The notes below the pieces were generated by a model. It was not told the DNA's origin and searched no databases. It saw nothing but the letters and a program-made list of their open reading frames with translations. A program made the position numbers and the translations under genes. From positions 10,505,888 through 10,569,887 of the forward strand of contig OZ025219.1 in the NCBI GenBank assembly GCA_964019055.1: a DNA stretch of 64,000 nt. Reading direction: 5' to 3'. Below, one piece after another: positions 10,743 through 22,200 of this stretch. The first letter of the stretch is position 1; each line of letters starts with the position of its first letter. The DNA comes from Anthopleura xanthogrammica. Lineage: Eukaryota > Cnidaria > Anthozoa > Actiniaria > Actiniidae.

Positions 10743-13260
10743 TACCGCCGATATTAGTAGAATTTTGGGAAAAGATTTAGGAAATCGCGATCGGAAAGGA
10801 AATCAGTCTCACTTTTTGTGATACGTACAAGTTTGATTAAACTGAACAGAGAAAATATTCACAAAATTGTCCAAAAATGTTTCATGAGCAGCTGCCATAA
10901 TTATATGGAATGCATCGTGAATAATGGAAGATAAGGAACACTTCTGAAGGCGTTTCTTTGATTAAATTGAGTTGCGGAAGGTAAACTTAAGTAAGAGCAA
11001 AAGCTTCCTACAGCTAGATGGATGTGGATGATATTGGAGCTCTAGACTTACCAATATTTTAATATTCAACCCAGAATTAGAACAAAACAAGAATGAAAAA
11101 AGAAGATTAATCCATCAGAGTCGAGTGAAGAATTCAAGTAGATATAAGCAAGTACATATCACAAGAAGTAGTTGATCAAACAACTTTATTGAGCAGAGAA
11201 TGTTTGGTAAGGGTGCGTCTCAGGCAAGTCAGTCAGACTTCTTAAAATGTGCGTAGCTAGTTTGCCTTGGGCTTGATTTATCATGTAGTAGATTTAAAAT
11301 ATTGACGCGTTTAAATCTAAAAGATGAAATTCTTATCAAATACAACGATTTTCTTTATATAGCAATTTTATTCTATATTTCTTATATACTACCTCGCTCG
11401 AAGTCTTCGCTCGTTATTTCGCTCGCTCACTACAAATATTCTCATCGATAACGAAGTAAAAAAACGTACCCAGGATGTTAATTAGCACTAGAACTTTAAA
11501 GCAGTGTATTGCAATATTGAGCTTTTTGTCAAGTGAGAATGAGAATGTAAAAAGGGTAGCCGCTACGCCGACGGGAGAAAAGCTTTAAATCTGGCTTGAT
11601 TCTACACTGCCGGCTTACATTAACATTACATTTAACAGCAGATCGTGTGGTGTAGGGCTGAAAGCTTTTGTGAAAACTGAATAATTCGGAACTGTAGATA
11701 TGAGATCAGATATGATAATATATAGTAAAAAGCATCTGTATCTATACTATAAAAGAGTTGCAAGTGCACTGGCTATAAACTACGGTAAGCTAATCATCGA
11801 AAACTTATTTTTTAAACTTGGTTTTTGCTTCTAAACAACTTTCTTTTTAATTTCTACCACAACCCAACCGCTGCTGAGTTCAGTTCTGTTAAGATTGAGT
11901 ATTCATAAGGTTAGGTTCTTCGAATAACTGCAAGAGGAATACCGTGATAATACAAAACAAAATACGCCAAATTAATTAAACTTCGATTTGATTGATTAGC
12001 AGAGAAATAAGTGAGCAACTAAATTTAATGGAAAAAAAAAAAACCATAAAGTATAAAAGCTTGAAAACCGAAACAAATTGCCCTTCCAAAAAGAATAAAA
12101 ATGGAAAAAATAGAATAAAAGATAAAAATAACTAAAAAATATATAAATAGGGAGCAGTTTCATAAATTGAAAAAAAAAAAAAGAATCCCAGTAGCGAAGA
12201 TTTATGGTCTTATCATTAACCTACAATTACCTAAGAAACTATTCAAAATTATCGACTTTAAAAGACCAGGAAAGCAGGTTTGATAGGTGCGTCAGTCTTA
12301 GAACATAATGAGATAATGCCTTAGCTATGAAAGATTCGAAAAGACGTATATCAACGACATTAGGGATAATTCCTACTGAGGTAAAGAGAAAAGTGACGTT
12401 AATAGCAAGGAAATTGAACTGAACCAAAGTGAATGTGATGGGTTGTCAGAACCGGAATGAAACTTCGATTTAAAGTATTTAACGTTAGCATATTTGAAAA
12501 CTAAATGCGGAAAAAATATAAAATAGAATCAAAAAACAGATAAGAATTAAACAAATAGCGAGTCGAAAGAGGAAGAGTTTAAATTACGATAGCTAAGTTG
12601 GGAGTGAGTTTAGCAATAGCACTTCTAGAATTCAGTTCCGATAAGATTTATTTATTTTTTCATCTATTTATCAAGGATCTTTAGGGATTCAAGAAGTGAC
12701 TGTTAATGGGTTAATTTTGATCTGACAGACAATTCAATTAGTTTATAGCACTGAATACATGTCTTAGCAAATCTGGTTTGCATGTAGATGTACTTAAGCG
12801 ATACTATTTAAAATAAGCTGCTTTCAGTAAAAATCAGTCTTTCAACAAGAATCTCGTCATGAATGTAGAACCACTGTAAGTCCACTGTATTGTTTGCAGC
12901 CAAAAGCAAAAGAGAATGTAATTTAGATATCGTGTCACCAACAAAAACTATTGATTTGTCAAGACATATTCTACGCGACAAACACGAAACCTCAACAAAT
13001 TGTCATTGATATATTGGTGTCTTCATTTTTCCTCAGCGTCAGAAACAAATTGGATACGTGGGCGTGTAGTCAATTAAACGTGTAATTCGATCAATGAAAG
13101 AAAAAGGACAAGAAAGAACACGACAAAGATGTTTTGAGTTATCGAGAATAGAGTGACAAGGGAAAGATCTGAGGACACATACACTTGGTGAGTACAAGAA
13201 AAAGGTTACAAAAAGTTGTACTTTTACCTAATCCTAAAAAGCCGTTAGAAAAAAGAACGA
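10742..13260. other. Intergenic stretch, no gene seen
   Basis: About 2.5 kb of AT-rich sequence with no frame longer than about 62 codons and no recognisable coding or RNA features. A GPCR 1 promoter or non-coding first exon could lie in it, because GPCR 1 appears to have a 5'-UTR splice acceptor, but none can be pointed to. Confidence 0.5.
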
Positions 13261-13913
13261 TGGATGGATGGATGGATGAATGGATGGATGGATGGATGGA
13301 TGGATGGATGGATGGATGGATGGATGGATGGATGGATGGATGGATGGATGGATGGATGGATGGATGGATGGATGGATGGATGGATGGATGGATGGATGGA
13401 TGGATGGATGGATGGATGGATGGATGGATGGATGGATGGATGGATGGATGGATGGATGGATGGATGGATGGATGGATGGATGGATGGATGGATGGATGGA
13501 TGGATGGATGGATGGATGGATGGATGGATGGATGGATGGATGGATGGATGGATGGATGGATGGATGGATGGATGGATGGATGGATGGATGGATGGATGGA
13601 TGGATGGATGGATGGATGGATGGATGGATGGATGGATGGATGGATGGATGGATGGATGGATGGATGGATGGATGGATGGATGGATGGATGGATGGATGGA
13701 TGGATGGATGGATGGATGGATGGATGGATGGATGGATGGATGGATGGATGGATGGATGGATGGATGGATGGATGGATGGATGGATGGATGGATGGATGGA
13801 TGGATGGATGGATGGATGGATGGATGGATGGATGGATGGATGGATGGATGGATGGATGGATGGATGGATGGATGGATGGATGGATGGATGGATGGATGGA
13901 TGGATGGATGGAT
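13261..13913. repeat. (GGAT)n array, about 650 bp
   Basis: Roughly 163 GGAT units, essentially perfect apart from a single GAAT variant near 13277. It ends in ATAGTGGATAGG. It sits 165 bp before the GPCR 1 start codon and upstream of a splice acceptor, so it probably lies in a 5'-UTR intron or the promoter. All frames are open on both strands, giving spurious WMDG and SIHP polypeptides. This homogeneity implies recent expansion, and the assembled length may be collapsed. Confidence 0.98.
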
Positions 13914-13973
13914 AGTGGATAGGTTTTGGTTTATAATTAACAAGAATATATAGTTCATAAGAGTGTAAATCAT

Positions 13974-13990
13974 TTTCCTCTTTTTCCAGG
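13974..13990 (+). promoter_or_regulatory. Probable 3' splice site in the GPCR 1 5' UTR
   Basis: A pyrimidine-rich tract (TTTTCCTCTTTTTCCAG) ends in AG at 13989, 88 bp before the ATG. I infer that the coding exon starts at 13990 and joins an upstream non-coding exon not identified here. Confidence 0.5.
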
Positions 13991-14077
13991 AATTCTTCAA
14001 CCTCACATCGTCGGGTGACATTTGGTTCCATTTAACAGTAACTCAACGTCGTAATCCCAGTAGTTCCCACCTTCAAC

Positions 14078-15283
14078 ATGTACTCAAACATCACTAACTC
14101 CTCTACAAATGCCAGTGCTCCCCCTTTCGACTTCGTGAAGACCTGCAGCAAGTTTCTAAACCTGCGAGAAGAGACACCAACAGAATCAGGTCTAAAGGTC
14201 GCGGCTTATGTCGTTGCTTTCGCGTTAGCTATGATTGGCAACATTCTTGTTATTGTGATCATTCTTCGAAAAAACCATTTAAAGACTACTACAAATCTGT
14301 TCATCGTCAACATGGCCTTTAGTGACGTCCTAATGGCTTTGGTCTGTATGCCAACTTCTATCTACAGCATTGCTTCCAAAAACATTGGGCAAAGCATAAC
14401 TGGGGTTTTAGGACTTATAATGTGCAAATCCTTGCCGTTTCTACAAGGACTGGCCGTAGCCGTCTCGATATTGACTTTATCAACGCTCGCAGCAGACCGC
14501 TTCCTTGCCATAGTGTACCCATTTGAGAACTTCATTTCAAAGTCTCGAGCAAAGATACTTATTGGTTTGATTTGGTTCGTTGGGTTTGCGTTCAATGCGC
14601 CGATGATTTACGCGATGACGTTTTACTTTCAAGGGGGAAGATGGTACTGCCACGAAAAATGGGCACCAGTCTTTGATGAGAACAGAGCTTCTAGAGACTA
14701 CACAGTTGTGCTTTTCGTCTTCCTCTACGCCATTCCTCTCATCCTTGTTACTTTTTTCTACGCTGCGCTCATCAGGGAACTGTGGCGAGGGAAATCTTTG
14801 CATTCCAACAAGACGAGAGCATTTACTGAGAACAAAGCTGTTCTGAAGATGGTGTTGACTGTCATCATCGCCTTCGCAGTTTGCTGGCTTCCTGTTCATG
14901 TTAACACATTCATTGTGTTATTTTCCCATAACAAAATGATCAATCTTTGTGGAATACGACCAACTATCATTTTTATTGGTTGGTTCCTGGCTCACGTCAA
15001 CAGTTCTATCAATCCCATAATATATTTTATCTTCAACGAGAACTTTCGACGGGAAGTGGTCAAAATGATGAGCGTTATTCGCGTCGTGCCACTAAGACGA
15101 AAGCAAACCTCGAGCTCACGAGACAGACCTCTACCGGTGAAACGTGGTACGACAACACAGAACACTAACAATACGAGTGTGTCTTCAAACGAGGAAAACA
15201 ACGCGGGGAAAAACAACGAAGCTTTCGAAATGGTTTCCGAAAATGGTGCTGCAGCTGCGAACGGTTTGGCAAAGTTGACGTGA
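14078..15283 (+). CDS. Class A (rhodopsin-type) G-protein-coupled receptor 1
   Basis: A complete 401-residue seven-transmembrane receptor in one coding exon, acting at the plasma membrane. The N-terminus has three Asn glycosylation sequons (NIT, NSS, NAS within residues 4-13). Family landmarks are GN at 54-55 (TM1), SD at 82-83 (TM2), Cys116 at the top of TM3 paired with Cys191 in loop 2, DRF at 140-142 (DRY variant), Trp166 (TM4), CWLP at 269-272 (TM6) and NPIIY at 312-316 (TM7). A basic, Ser/Thr-rich tail of about 75 residues follows. These activation motifs are intact, so a functional receptor is expected. The overall pattern recalls peptide or amine receptors, but the ligand cannot be told. 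It resembles the receptors at 49974 and 63600, with a shared LYAIPL in TM5. A candidate AATAAA signal lies at 15405. Start: this Met precedes the glycosylated N-terminus and no upstream in-frame Met is plausible. Confidence 0.93.
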   Translation: MYSNITNSSTNASAPPFDFVKTCSKFLNLREETPTESGLKVAAYVVAFALAMIGNILVIVIILRKNHLKTTTNLFIVNMAFSDVLMALVCMPTSIYSIASKNIGQSITGVLGLIMCKSLPFLQGLAVAVSILTLSTLAADRFLAIVYPFENFISKSRAKILIGLIWFVGFAFNAPMIYAMTFYFQGGRWYCHEKWAPVFDENRASRDYTVVLFVFLYAIPLILVTFFYAALIRELWRGKSLHSNKTRAFTENKAVLKMVLTVIIAFAVCWLPVHVNTFIVLFSHNKMINLCGIRPTIIFIGWFLAHVNSSINPIIYFIFNENFRREVVKMMSVIRVVPLRRKQTSSSRDRPLPVKRGTTTQNTNNTSVSSNEENNAGKNNEAFEMVSENGAAAANGLAKLT

Positions 15284-15460
15284 AGTTGTACAGAATGTTG
15301 AAGTGAGTTCTTATTGGAAACGAAGCGAGTCCAAGAAAGAATCTGCGCACGGAACACACAGACACTTTCCCACTATGCAAAGTATTGAGAAAGGTGTCAC
15401 AAATAATAAATAATAGTCCTCAGTACTACCAACAAGGATTAAAAGACAAAATAAAGAAGT
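15284..15460 (+). other. GPCR 1 3' UTR with polyadenylation signals
   Basis: AATAAA occurs at 15405-15410 and again at 15450-15455, 120-170 bp after the stop codon. Either could end the transcript. Confidence 0.5.
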
Positions 15461-15836
15461 TATACTTCACAGTGTGCTGAAAAAACCATTTCCCTGATGC
15501 CATGCAATGCTGTAATAATACTTACATCATGTGATTAAATCCATTAGGGATGTGTAGCAACTTATCATGAACAAAATAGACTACAATAGACCTCAAAATG
15601 AGAAAGAGGTCATTACAGCTTGCAATGTATAAAGTAAGGCGTGCCTTAACAGCACACGTAGTTTTTTTTCGCCAGTCATGCATGGCTACCTACGGATATT
15701 TTACTTTTATTATATTGGTGTCGGAGAACTGAAACCACTTCAAGGTAGCTTTAATGAACTGGTGTGACTTCAAACAGTCATCCCGTGTCCTAGCAACTGT
15801 ACTAAACAATGTATTACGTCATACAGTGCTAATTCA

Positions 15837-16012
15837 ATCAGCCATTGCGAGGTTGAGGGAAAACTGGGTCGATTTGGCATTGCAGGGCATTGTGGGACTG
15901 TTTTAGGGGACGAAACACTCAGACGCTATCTTGGAAATGTCCCCTAGAACAGTCCCATCCCACAACGCACTGCGATGCCAACTCGACCCGCAGTCGTGTC
16001 CTTAACCTCGAA
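15837..16012. mobile_element. Palindromic MITE-like element, family B, copy 1
   Basis: Long imperfect inverted repeats meet around a short centre. On the left are GGGTCGATTTGGCATTGC, then GGGCATTGTGGGACTGTTTT. On the right are AACAGTCCCATCCCACAACG, then GATGCCAACTCGACCC. The outer arms CGAGGTT/AACCTCG extend it. The central sequence (GTGGGACTGTTTTAGGGGAC, then TTGGAAATGTCCC) recurs in the element at 29833-30013, so the two are one family. There is no coding capacity. Confidence 0.75.
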
Positions 16013-16174
16013 ATATCTTATATTCATAGCTGAAAGTGTCTTCTGCTAGACAGGCAATAGATATTGCACCTTGTAATGTTAACTAGCCAATCAATGGGGA
16101 TGCATTCACAAAATAACAGATGAAGTCACACAGTGTTATCTCCTATAGAATACATCAATCCATTCTTTTTCATT

Positions 16175-16330
16175 TCAGACCAAGTGTCATTCTCTAGAGT
16201 ATCATTTCTTTGTCTAACGGTTGTGCATGAGAAGACACATGAATATGGATGCAACTCAAACAAAGAGTCTTATTCTCAAGAGAATGACATGTGGTCTGAT
16301 ATGGGTAAACATTATGCTAAATTTGATTGA
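16175..16330 (+). mobile_element. MITE-like element, family C, copy 1
   Basis: The ends TCAGACCAAGTGTCATTCTC (near 16177) and GAGAATGACATGTGGTCTGA (near 16282-16301) are inverted repeats. The interior (TCTAACGGTTGTGCATGAGA, then AGACACATGAAT) and the right flank GGTAAACATTATG are repeated, in reverse orientation, at 56754-56945. Two independent matching copies support a mobile family. The 65-codon frame through it is not a gene. Confidence 0.7.
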
Positions 16331-16457
16331 ATGTATTCGTTGTATATATTAGAGCGACTCGTAGTTCGATGAAATTCGCAGAATTAGCTTTAAAAACACT
16401 AGTGTTCAAAGTAATGAGAGCCCTAGTAGAACTACATAGAGACTGAGTCTTACATGC

Positions 16458-16615
16458 AAGATGGCGCCATGTTGGAAGAATTTAGCAAAAGATTTCTCAT
16501 TAGTATATTTTTGTTATATCCTCCAACATGGCCGCCATGTCTACTGTTATATCCTCCAACATGGCTGCCATGTCTACTGTTATGTCAACCAACATGGCTG
16601 CCACGTATTCTGTTA
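16458..16615. repeat. 33-bp tandem repeat with palindromic ATGGC motifs
   Basis: The unit TTATATCCTCCAACATGGC is repeated three times with a 33-bp period (16514-16612). Each unit contains a dyad of the type ACATGGCCGCCATGT, and a related AAGATGGCGCCATGTTGG lies just upstream at 16459. AAGATGGCGGC-like sequences resemble YY1 sites in animals. Any function is inference. Confidence 0.7.
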
Positions 16616-16703
16616 TATCAATCCCTTGGTAATGACTATAAACCATCTAAAAATTTGGAAAAATAAGGCGTTGAACGTTTTAACCACTTCTTAAAAAAGC
16701 ATT

Positions 16704-16742
16704 AGGAGGGGGGTCAATTGACAGCTTTGGCGACCCCCCTTC
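16704..16742. repeat. GC-rich hairpin
   Basis: AGGGGGGTC and GACCCCCCT form perfect arms of 9-10 bp around a loop of about 16 bases, in otherwise AT-rich DNA. Confidence 0.6.
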
Positions 16743-16770
16743 TATGTCTTATATTCCTTATTTGAATATT

Positions 16771-16904
16771 ATCACATGACAAGTTTGCTAAAATCACGTG
16801 CCTAGTTGGATTCAATCACGTGACTAGTTTACTTTAATCACGTGACTAGTTCGATTCAATCACGTGACTAGTCTAGTTTAATCACGTGCCTTCAATCATG
16901 AGAC
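16771..16904. repeat. 22-bp tandem array of CACGTG E-boxes
   Basis: CACGTG cores start at 16795, 16817, 16839, 16861 and 16883, exactly 22 bp apart. A CACATG variant sits one period earlier at 16773, and a decayed CATGAG copy lies at 16897. The unit is close to ATCACGTGACTAGTTTGATT; the first and last cores are followed by CC instead of AC. TCACGTGA is the preferred site of bHLH-ZIP factors of the USF, MITF/TFE and Myc/Max type. No adjacent gene start is seen; the nearest coding gene is GPCR 1, 1.5 kb upstream. Confidence 0.85.
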
Positions 16905-17054
16905 CAGTTGATTCAAGCTGATTAAGTCATCTCTGTAAATAGGGAAATACTGTAAACTGTTTAGAGTTACACTAACGTCAATAGCCAATGAATTAAATTT
17001 TCAAAAAAAACTACATCAAGAACTGATTTTCGGGCCCAAAGATTAACATTGAAC

Positions 17055-17115
17055 AACTGCTGATCTAAGTTAGGGCACTGCCGACTCACCGATCAAATTG
17101 GAACTTAACTCCCTT
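17055..17115 (-). mobile_element. SINE fragment (3' part)
   Basis: Read on the minus strand, this matches the tail of the SINE at 8889-9085: AGTTCCAATTTGATCGGTGA, then GTGCCCTAACTTAGATCAG. It is a truncated copy without a head. Confidence 0.55.
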
Positions 17116-17520
17116 TTGCGCACATTATATCTCAACGACGAAAGGCACCAAAGCTTGAAGAAAAGAAGAACTAGATGAAAGAGAAGAAGATAGGGAGGGG
17201 TGGGACAGGGGACAAAACTTCTTCCCGAGCATTTCCCATGATGCATACTTGACGCGGAGGTTGTGCTAAACGATTCTTGATGAAGATAATTTGATGAAGC
17301 TTTCTGATTGGTGGATTACAAAAATTAGAACCCATCAAAAAAGTAGACAGGTTCTTTTTAAGACAGCTTAAAAAAGAGAAGAATTTGATCTAACTCACGA
17401 ACAAAGCGCTCTTTTGCTTTTGCCATTTCCTGTATATAACTTAGTACTTCATATTGATCATCATTATTATTTATTGTTTCATATTAATTAGCCATTGAGT
17501 TATTGTATTGATTGTGTTCA
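17116..17520. other. Intergenic stretch, no gene seen
   Basis: AT-rich with no recognisable features. Confidence 0.5.
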
Positions 17521-17811
17521 TATTGATGTAGGGCTGGGGGGTTTTCTGGAATGGTTGAGCGTCTTCGGCGGAGTCATCATCGTCAACCGGTGATGGCTTC
17601 GGTCGGGGCGTTCGGCTGTTTTGGAGGATTTCTCGGCCTTATATCAATATAAATATTTTTTTACCGTATTATGTCACAATATTATTATGTCACAATAAAA
17701 CTATAAATAGTTTTAAATTTTCAATAATTTATTTAGCTTTTCAATAGGCGAAGAGCCACCTATAGTGGATCCTATTAAATAAATCATTATTATTATTATT
17801 ATCATTATTAA

Positions 17812-17878
<67 letters not shown>

Positions 17879-17887
17879 TATTATTAT
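17521..17887 (+). mobile_element. 3' end of a non-LTR retrotransposon with (ATT)n tail
   Basis: A locally GC-rich block (17530-17640) is followed by an AT-rich segment, then GCGAAGAGCCACCTATAGTG and TAAATAAATC, running directly into about 90 bp of (ATT)n (17786-17887). A unique 3' UTR abutting a trinucleotide tail is typical of a LINE 3' terminus. No coding remnant was recognised, so it is either a short 5'-truncated insertion or a SINE relying on such a tail. No target-site duplication was established. Confidence 0.5.
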
Positions 17888-18417
17888 AACATACTTAGAG
17901 TTCAGATGAACGTCACCAGCTATTAGATTGCTCCTGATCTGGGAATATGCTGGTTCACAGACCCAGTATGGGAGATGGATTCTCCTAGTAATGGGTTCCT
18001 AATCAAGGATAGACACTCCTAATAATAAGGTCTTTGAAGGGATAAACAAACTGAAACACGTTGTAAGGTAGGTTTTTTGTACATAATACACTGTCACGTT
18101 CAGCCTTCTATCTAAGCATTACCCCGCGGTGAAAAGGCATTAACTACTTCAGTCAGGATGTGATGACATGATAAGACTTTTTTTTCCGAGAGCCATGCAG
18201 CTACCCGGTATTCCTTAGGAAGCGCAACCGAATACTCAAAAGGAAACAATTTGATATTCAGGAAGCTGTAAAAGCAGGGTATCGGCTAATAATGTATGAA
18301 TAAAGTAAGTAAATATTATCGTTGTAGCGGAACTGTGTTTGATTAGAATGATAATGATAAGCCTCCTGCTTCCTTTTTCTTTCATTTCCTTTTCTTTCCT
18401 TTCCTTTCTCTTTTCAA

Positions 18418-18632
18418 AATGGTGGCGTAGCGGTAGTGCGCGCACTTGCCTCACACGTCTGGGGTCTCACGTTTCATTCCTAGATTTGGCATCACATGTG
18501 AACAGAATTTGTCAAGTCTCTCCCTTGATTCGAGGGTTTTTTCCTATGGGTTCTCACTCCATTTTTCCTCCCTCCGCAAAATCCAACAAGCTAAATTCCA
18601 GCCCAGATCAGCCCAGATCAGCCCAGATCAAG
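18418..18632 (+). mobile_element. tRNA-derived SINE-like element, copy 2
   Basis: The head GGTGGCGTAGCGGTAGTGCG resembles a tRNA A-box region, and about 35 bp later GTCTCACGTTTCATTCC lies where a B box would be. The body GTCAAGTCTCTCCCTTGATT, a GGTTTTTTCC stretch and CTCCGCAAAATCCAACAAGC match copy 1 at 8889-9085. The tail is three copies of a 10-mer (AGCCCAGATC). A Pol III-type promoter is inferred. It has no coding role. Confidence 0.7.
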
Positions 18633-19100
18633 GTAATCATCATTGACTAAGATATATAATCAAGTGATTTCATGTTATTTATGTTTTACGATGCATAGTG
18701 TGCTTGTGCGAGATACAAACGGTGTGGAAATTCAGCAAGAAAACGAGTAAGAAGATTTGACCGACAAAAGCAAGAAAAAAATATTTGCACAAGATCTAGT
18801 AATATTTGACGAGAAAGCCTTTAATATAGTCTATCCACTTAATAGTAAATAAGAGCGCTTTGATAATTAAAGAGATATATCGTGCAAATAAAGATTCTCT
18901 TTGACTCAGTATTTATTTGAGTTATCTTCTAGTGACGGGAGATATACCTGGGTTGGATATAAAGTGTGCACAGCAGAACGAACGATAGAAATGATCCTGA
19001 TCACAGATAACTAAATAACATCAAGTGCGAACAAAGATGCATGAATACAGACGGAGACGAGAAACGTGCCAGACAAGACACTAGTGCATGCAGACACATC
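18633..19100. other. Intergenic stretch, no gene seen
   Basis: AT-rich with no recognisable features. Confidence 0.5.
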
Positions 19101-19265
19101 AATGGTCGCATTACACAGGTCAGGATTCGCGTTTAAGAAAGCATTCTCAGTGGTCGAATTGGACAGCTATCAAGGATCCAGTTTGCGGTCATATAATTGG
19201 ACAGCAGAAAGCTGACCCGGCTTTATTGTCAGTGGTCGCATTGGACAGGTCTGTGGTCACAATAA
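19101..19265. repeat. Degenerate repeats of a GGTCGCATTGGACAG motif
   Basis: Variants of TGGTCGCATTGGACAG occur near 19103, 19151, 19185 and 19231, at irregular spacing with divergent sequence between them. It looks like an old, decayed minisatellite. The 72-codon frame across it is not convincing as a gene. Confidence 0.5.
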
Positions 19266-22200
19266 GTTACAATAAGAACTTGGACGGGTCTAATATGTAC
19301 ACATAAAAAGCTCACAGGCAGTCTGTGCAGATCGCTTACGACAGGTGTATATATACGAATTAATATACGCAAATATTAGTTCAGTGGGCACAAAAGTAAT
19401 ATCGACTATAACAGCAAGTGGTTGTCTGATAAACGGGAACATGAATGTGTACTATTTGATTATATCAAATACTCGTACTGCGCGCTTTTGACATCTTTCC
19501 GCCTTGCCACTCCCCCTTAGGTAGCATCTTTTCAAGCTTATATATATATATATTACTTATATAAAGAAAATTGCTACGTGAAAGTGGGAAGAGAAAAGAA
19601 AAAGGTGAAAAGCAACAGCGCTAGCATGAAGCGAGGAAGAACGCTTTTTGATGGCATCAAAAACATATTCATGTTTCAAGATGTTTTCCTTTCATCAAAG
19701 TGGTGATCCTGTGGTTGGTCTTACAAATTCAATAGACTGTGTAGACTAGTAGTCTCGGTGGAGTTAATTAGAAGAACAAGATACTCGAATGAGGTTTTGT
19801 GAGAGCACTGACTAAATGTGAAAGTTCAATGAAAAAGTTCAAATTGTTGAAATGAAATCCCATTTGGTAAAAATTTAGAATACAAAATACACTCACGATT
19901 TTTGCGGCGATTTGTGTCATAGTCAAAAATGGTAAAGGATTAACTTGTGAGAGTTCTATTCAGGACTCCAAGATTACCTGAACAAATGTCTCTTTAGAAG
20001 CATGAGACAAAATTTATTACATTTTCAAAAATCGCCACCGAAAACGCAGCAAAAATCGCCGGTATAGACGGGCGTTAAAGAAAGGAAACGTTTCGGGCTG
20101 GGGAGATCATGGGATCATGGCACCATCATCAAGCAACTTAGAATTAGCGTAAAGAAAATGAATGTTAAGGACACTAGTGAAATTTACAGATGGCAGAGTT
20201 TAAATAAAATCCCATTTGACAAAATAAGTGTTCATCTCGACGAGACATGACGTTCGATGACCCTGACAGACTAATATCTATTCAAATCAACAAGTCTGAT
20301 CTCTGTGATCATTAAATATAGCAATACATGTACTTATCTTGTCCATTTATGACGGCGAACACGACAGCGCAGTTGAATAACATGATTAAAATGCCAATCG
20401 TATAAATGAAAAGTAATTAAAGTGGCATTCATTTGAAAAATATTTAATTCAGTATAACCTTTTGGCGACAAGACTTGGAACAAATTGTGCGTGTAAGACT
20501 TTCCTTCCTTGTGGGCCGTTTACAAAATACACAAAAAGTACATGGTACTTTTGAAAGTGGATTAAGATCAGTAAACGAACAACACGCTACTGCAAAAGAG
20601 AAAAATAATAAACGCACCGACCAAGTTTACATTATCCAATATTATCTCTTCCAGGAAATCCTCCTGTTTTTCAAAGAACAGAAATTAAAGTTCAAAGAAA
20701 GCAGACCTTTATTTCGGTAACAAAAACTGAAAAGGTATTTTCTCGGCAGTGAAAGCGCAAAAGCTACCAAATTTGTGTGAAATACACAGTTATTTGTGTC
20801 ATGCACAAATACAGCAAATATTTAAAGGTAAGTGTAGGTTTTTTGAAAGATTTATAACACTAAAAGTTAAGTGATATAAAGTTAGAAATTGACTTTTTAA
20901 AACGTCGTCGAAACGTCGATTGTAACTTTGTATCACTAGTTTCCTTATATATTCAATTTCAAAAGTTCGTCTTGTAAGGAAATTAATAAAATCCTGTTTA
21001 TTTAGAACACAAGGATCATTAGAAGAACGTTACAAAAGATTTCAAAATTGGACGATTTTTGTTTTACCCTAGTTTATGATCACCTTCGAAAACATACATA
21101 CCACTAATGAGGTACAGGACTGGCGGGTATGGCTTTCATTAGCTATTGTTGTGTTCATCATATCAATAACGGATTTACCAGCGGCATTTCCTCTGCATGG
21201 ATGCTCTGAAACCATTGTAAATTATAATGTATGAATGTAGAAATGAGTGTTTTGCGTATAGGGTTAAATTAGAAAAAAATAGGGAAAATCCGTCAAAAAG
21301 CTCGAGAGAACCAACTTTAACATTCAGCTGCATACACAACTCTCTCTATAAGACAATTCGTGGGTGGTTTTCACGGCAGTGAACTCCCTTATCTTCCCAT
21401 ATGAGAGGAGATCATTTCCATCAGAGTTTCTTTTAATAAATTTAGCGGTGTTCCTTTAAAAAATATGACTGGTTCCGTATTATGATAAATAAACTTTAAG
21501 CAATGAGCGACATATCAATTAGCTTTTAAGCAAACCTTTGACACCATTGATTAAAAAGAAGTTCACATGTATCTAAAGTTGCTATTATTCGTATTGAGTG
21601 AGCCTGCGTAGCAAGCCCTCGCGATGGGAGGGGTGCCGGGGATGGGTGGTCTTATTATATATGATGATAATGGTGAGGATGATGATGATGATGATGTTGG
21701 ACGATGAATGAATGATGATGATGACAATTCAGTATGATAATGCTTAATGTTTTGATGATACTTATGTTCAATAATAAATAACCCTAATAATTACTAATAT
21801 TATCACTAATACCATTCTTACTTGTTTTTTAATCTGCACTATTCCGGTCGTAGATATCCATAGTTTATTTACGTTACAGATAATCATTTGTCTATACTAG
21901 ACTAATGTAAAATTACCTTTCAGTTCAAACATTTCCTATTGTTCTGCCCACATCGGCAGATATCAAAGAATGATATCTGATCACTAGTGAATAATCCCTG
22001 GGTGAAAAGAGCAGGACACATGGAGTGAATGGTGTTTATCACCATGTAGTGTACATACTAGTAGACGGAACGAGAGCAAATAGATGGCAGATCAGAAATG
22101 ATATATTTACACTAACTATTGGTTTTGGATTCATGTACAAATGCACAAAAACCATCTATATATTACTTCCACTCGATCTTGTTAATTGATCCATCTGGGC

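Noticed and set aside
13185..14031. Long WMDG and SIHP repeat proteins (200-265 codons) on both strands
   Set aside because: They arise only because a 4-bp repeat without stops is open in every frame. The same effect explains the frames at 7949-8240, 55160-55708 and 60212-60518.
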